64,000 bases of DNA from Balaenoptera acutorostrata. Lineage: Eukaryota > Chordata > Mammalia > Artiodactyla > Balaenopteridae. Positions 59,791 through 64,000 of this stretch are shown here, piece after piece. Numbering within the stretch: the stretch's first letter is position 1; each line of letters begins with the position of its first letter. Below the pieces are notes generated by a model that was given only the letters and a program-made list of their open reading frames with translations, was not told where the DNA came from and did no database searches. The position numbers were made by a program, and so were the translations under genes. The DNA lies in assembly GCF_949987535.1 (NCBI RefSeq), contig NC_080064.1, forward strand, positions 131,592,708 through 131,656,707. The letters are read 5' to 3'.

Positions 59791-61216
59791 TGTAATCTTA
59801 AAAGGAGCTGGGGCTGGGAGGGGGCAACATTTCATTCAGAGTAAAGGTAAGGTAAGGATTATAGCAAATTTCTCATGAGACAATGCAAGCCATAGGCAAT
59901 GAAGTAATCTCATAATGTACTGAAAGAAAAAGCTGTCAATCTAGAATTCTTTAACCAGCAAAAGTGGTGCTCTTTCAAAAGCAAAAGTGAAATAAAGACT
60001 TTTTAGATACACAAGAGCTGGTAGAATTTATCACTAGCATATCTGAAGTATGAAAAATATTTAATGAAATTATTCAAGAAAAAAATGATGTCAGATGAAA
60101 ATCTAGGTCTACATAAAGGAATAAGGAGCACTGGATTGCAACTATGAAGGTAAATATTAAAATTTTCTTCCCTACATTTTAAATCTCTTTAAATGAGAAT
60201 CAACTATTTAAAGCATGCAAACAAACAAACAAACAAAAACAATGTAAAAGCTAAATATGTGACAACAATATCACAGAGGCTTGAAAGAGGGTGAAATATG
60301 AGGTTCTTATCCATAAATTCATAAAATATCACTTCATAGTAAACTGTGATAAGTTAAAGATGTATAATATAAATCCTAAAGGAACTACTTAGCTAATATA
60401 ACAAAGAGTTACATATAATAAGCCAAAATGGAGATACAATAGAATCATAAAAAATACTTAATCAAAAAAAGACCAAAAAAGAAGAAAAATAGAAAGAAAA
60501 ACAGATGGAAATATGGAAAACAAAAAGTAAAATGAAGACTTAAATCCACTCATAATAAATATAAATGCTCTAAATATCTCCAATGAAAAGGCAAAGATTA
60601 TCACACTGGACAAAGAGCAAGACTCAACTATGTGTTGCCTATGAGAAATCTACCCTAGATGTAAAGACACAAATAGAATACAAGTTAAAAGTTGGAAAAT
60701 GATATAACATGCTAACACTAGTCAAAAGAAAACTGAAATGACTATATCAATATCAAAAAATACACACATTTCAGAGCAAAGAATGTTTCCAGGGAAAAAC
60801 AGGGTAATTTCATAATGATAAAGGGGTCAATTAATTAAGAAGACATAATCCAAAACACTTATGTACTTGAAAATGAAACATATTAAAATAATCAAAATAC
60901 ATTAAACAAAAGCTGATAGGACTACTATGAGAAATAAATCTACAATTACAATCAGAGAATTCAATACCACTTTTTCAATAACCTATTACACAAAAAATCA
61001 ATAAGGATACAGACCTGAACCAGCTAGACCTAATTGACATTTATAGAACACTCTACCAAAAATGGAAAACTAAACATTCTGTTCAAGAAAAAAACAGAAA
61101 ATTTACCAAAATAAACCATATTATAGACCATAAGACAATCCTCAAGAAATCAACAGGTAGTTAAGTCATACAAAATATGACCAAAACAGAGTTAAATTAG
61201 AAATCAAACACAGAAT
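59791..61216 (+). mobile_element. Old L1M LINE, ORF1 end and ORF2 endonuclease region
   Basis: 'tactgaaagaaaaagctgtc' and 'gaattctttaaccagcaaaa' (ORF1 end), then 'caactatgtgttgcctatga', 'catgctaacactagtcaaaa', 'ataatgataaaggggtcaat' (endonuclease), and 'ccataagacaatcctcaag'. It is cut at about 61217 by a younger L1 and resumes at about 62520. Confidence 0.65.
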
Positions 61217-62519
61217 TAACACCATACAGAAAAATAAACTCAAAATGGATTAAAGACCTAAATGTAAGACCAGGTACTATAAAACTCTTAGAGGAAAACA
61301 TAGGCAGAACACCCGTTGACATAAATCGCAGCAATATCTTTTACAATCTGCCTCCTAGAGTAATAGAAATAAAAACAAAAATAAACAAATGGGACCTAAT
61401 TAAACTTAAAAGCTTTTGTACAGCAAAGGAAGCCATAAACAAAACAAAAAGACAACCTACAGAATGGGATAAAATATTTGCAAACAATACGAATGACAAG
61501 GGATTAATCTCAAAATTTATAAACAGCTCATGCAGCTCAATATCAAAGAAAACAAACAACCCAATCAAAAAATAGGCAAAAGACCATACAGATGGCCAAC
61601 AGGCATATGAAAAGATACTCAACATTGCTAATTATTAGAGAAATGGAAATCAAAACTACAATGAGATGTCACCTCACACCAGTCAGAATGGCCATCATCA
61701 AAAAATCTACAAACAATAAACACTGGAGAGAGTGTGAAGAATAGGGAACCCTCCTACACTGTTGCTGGGAATGTAGATTGGTACAGCCACTGTGGAGAAC
61801 AATATGGAGGTTCCTTAAAAAACTAAAAACAGAGCTACCATATGATAGAGCAATCCCACTCCTGGGCACGTATCTGGAGAAAACCAGGATTTGAAAGGAT
61901 ACATGCAACCCAATGTTCATTGCAGTGCTGTTTATAATAGCCAAGACATGGAAGCAACCTAAATGTCCATCAACAGATGAATGGATAAAGAAGATGTGGT
62001 ACATATATACAATGGAATATTACTCATCCATTAAAAAGAATGAAATAATGCCATTTGCAGCAACATGGATGGACATAGAAATTGTCATACTAAGTGAAGT
62101 AAGACAGAGAAAGACAAATATCATATGATATCACTTGTATGCAGAATCTAAGAAAAAAATGATACACAAATGAACTTATTTACAAAACAGAAACAGATTC
62201 ACAGACTTAGAGAATGAACTTATGGTTACCAGTGGGGAAGGGTGGGGAGGAAGGATAGATTGGGAGTTTGGGATTGACATATACACATTGCTATATTTAA
62301 AATAGTCAACAAGGACCTACTGCATAGCACAGGGAACTCTGCTCAATATTCTGTAATAAACTAAATGGGAAAAGAACTTGAAAAAGAATAGATACATGTA
62401 TATGTATAATTGAATCACTTTGCTGTACACATGAAACTAACAAAACATTGTTAATCAACTATACGCCAGTGTAAAATAAAATTTTTTTAGATTTTAAACA
62501 AGTTAAAAATAAATAAATA
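61217..62519 (+). mobile_element. 5'-truncated L1 LINE inserted in L1M
   Basis: ORF2 carboxy-terminal region ([13 protein letters not shown], [14 protein letters not shown]-equivalent, [36 protein letters not shown]) and the full cetartiodactyl 3' UTR ending ttgttaatcaactatacgcc plus a tail. Frames are broken. Confidence 0.92.
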
Positions 62520-64000
62520 AATAGAAGTGGGGGAAAGATTTATTCAAGTTAAACTTTTATCAACTTTTTAAGAAATGGAAACTCTGGAGATAAATTTTTA
62601 AATTTTAAAAGAAAGAAAGATATCTGAAAATTCAAAATATTTGGAAACTAGATAACCTGTTTCTAAATAATAAATGTGTCAAAAAAAAGAAATAAGAAGG
62701 GAAATTTAAAGCATTTTGAACTAAATGAAAATGAAAATATAAAATTTCAAAATTTATGGAATACAGCTAAACAAGATCCCAGAGGGGAAATTCTTAGCAC
62801 CATATGCCTACATTAGAATAGAGAAAAGTTCTTAAATCAATGACCTTAGCTTCTGCCTTAAGAAAGTAGAGAAAGAAGAGCAAATAAAAGCAGAAGTAAG
62901 AAGATGAGAGGAAATAATAAAGACCAGAATAAAAACCAATAAAACTAGAAAGCAGAAAAACATTAAGGGAAAGCAATGAAGCCAAAAGCAAATTCTCTGA
63001 GAAGATCAGGGGAGAAATAAGAGACACAAATTACCAATATAAGGAATGAGAGAAATAATGTCACTAAAGATTCTATGGGTATTAACAGAATAAAAAGTGA
63101 CATTATGAAAAACTTTAGGCCAATAAATTTGACAACTTAAACAGACAAAATTTATTGAAAGACACAAATTACCAAAGTTCACTCAAGAAGAAATCGATAA
63201 TCTGAATATTCTATATCTAGCAAAGAAGTTGAGTTTGTAGTTTAAAATCTTCTGCAAAGAAAAGTCCAGATCCACAGGGAAAACTCCAGACTGAAACGAT
63301 CTATCAAACATTTAAGAAAGAAATTATACAAATTCTTCCAGAAATGGGAGGATGAGGGAATACTTGCCAACTCATTCTATGAGGCTGGCATTATTCTGAC
63401 ACCAAAATCACACAAAGACATTACAAGAAAAATAAAAACAAAAAACTACAGACCAATGTCCCTCAAGAACACTGATGAAAAAAATTAATCAAGCTTAGCA
63501 AGTCAAATAGTACACTAAATAAAAAGAATAATATACCATGGCCATGTGGAATTTATCCAGAAGTGCAATGTCAATTTAACTTTTTGAAAATCAACCAATG
63601 TAACATACCACATCAACAGATGAAAAAAATAACCATATGATTATTTCAATAGATACAGAAAAAGTACTTGACAAAATTCAACATCCATTCCTAATAAAAA
63701 CTCTCAGAAAATTAGGAATAAAAGGAAACTTCCTCTACCTGCTAAAATACATCTATGAAAAATCTACACCTAACATCATACTTAATGGTGAAATACTGAA
63801 TGATTTCCCCAAAAGACCAGGAAAAAGACAAGGATGTGCACTGTCATTACTTCTGTTCAACATTGCTTTGGATAGAATAGAATAAAGAGTCCAGAAATAG
63901 ATTCACACATGTATGGTCAAATGATTTTTGACAAAGGTTCAAAGGCAATTCAGTGGAGAAGGGATAAACTTCAATAGACATTGTTGGAAAAATTGGTGAT
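62520..64000 (+). mobile_element. Old L1M LINE ORF2, continuation to window end
   Basis: Continues the L1M of 58.5-61.2 kb: linker ('gggaaattcttagcaccata', 'gcctacattagaatagagaa'), then RT with motif A-like [20 protein letters not shown] (63640-63700) and [12 protein letters not shown]. It may join a second short ORF2 piece at about 63885. Runs off the window edge. Confidence 0.68.

Noticed and set aside
63637..63885. Open frame with reverse-transcriptase-like [14 protein letters not shown] motif as a possible host or novel RT gene
   Set aside because: It is part of an old L1M ORF2 that can be followed on both sides; frame breaks occur before and after.
1..64000. CRISPR arrays, bacterial operons, rRNA or functional tRNA genes, CpG-island promoters
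   Set aside because: No regularly spaced direct repeats, no ribosome-binding-site gene order, no rRNA-like block, no tRNA outside the SINE heads, and no sustained CpG-rich stretch were seen.

Overview
The window is mammalian nuclear DNA from an even-toed ungulate lineage, most likely a cetacean. There is no operon-like gene order. The sequence is AT-rich and consists mainly of interspersed repeats. Two tRNA-derived SINEs of the CHR type (31.7-32.0 kb and 36.9-37.2 kb) and several L1 copies with the cetartiodactyl-type 3' untranslated region place it in this group. The mammalian-wide repeats MIR, L2, MER5A, MLT1 and old L1M/L1ME lie beneath them. The species call is inference from repeat families recalled from knowledge, not from a database search.

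One host gene is visible. Four short plus-strand exons at 46.28, 46.99, 49.03 and 57.24 kb have good splice sites and agree in reading phase. Joined in order they read as one HEAT/armadillo-like helical protein of the maestro heat-like repeat (MROH) type. Upstream and downstream exons lie outside the window or are too short or diverged to recognise. The exact paralogue is not determined; MROH9 is one candidate.

Layout. 0-2 kb: unrecognised sequence. 1.9-3.8 kb: 5'-truncated L1 (+). 3.8-4.7 kb: probable old LTR remnants. 5.8-6.2 kb: a perfect 15-bp hairpin beside a minus-strand polyadenylation motif and a cysteine-rich reading frame. 6.5-8.9 kb: L1ME, then an L2 split by a solo LTR. 9-13.5 kb: mostly unrecognised. 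13.5-22.5 kb: nested old L1 elements, one split by an MLT1-like LTR. 23.1 kb: MIR. 23.8-28.8 kb: the largest L1 in the window (minus, about 5 kb, both ORFs present but broken). 30-34 kb: a twin-primed L1, a short L1 with a perfect target-site duplication, a CHR SINE and another L1 tail. 34.7-39 kb: L2, MER5A, CHR SINE and MLT1. 41.2-44.1 kb: second minus-strand L1, followed by L1M. 46.3-57.4 kb: the MROH exons, whose introns carry MIR, L2, L1ME, a sense L1 and an unusual DNA transposon with long terminal inverted repeats. 58.5-64 kb: an old L1M interrupted by two younger L1 insertions.

No functional mobile-element protein is intact: every ORF1 or ORF2 copy is truncated or frameshifted. No rRNA gene, functional tRNA gene, CRISPR array or CpG-island promoter was seen. 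The most interesting items are the MROH exon set, the inverted-repeat element at 54.93-55.77 kb with its 15-bp subterminal units, and the hairpin with its cysteine-rich frame near 5.9 kb.
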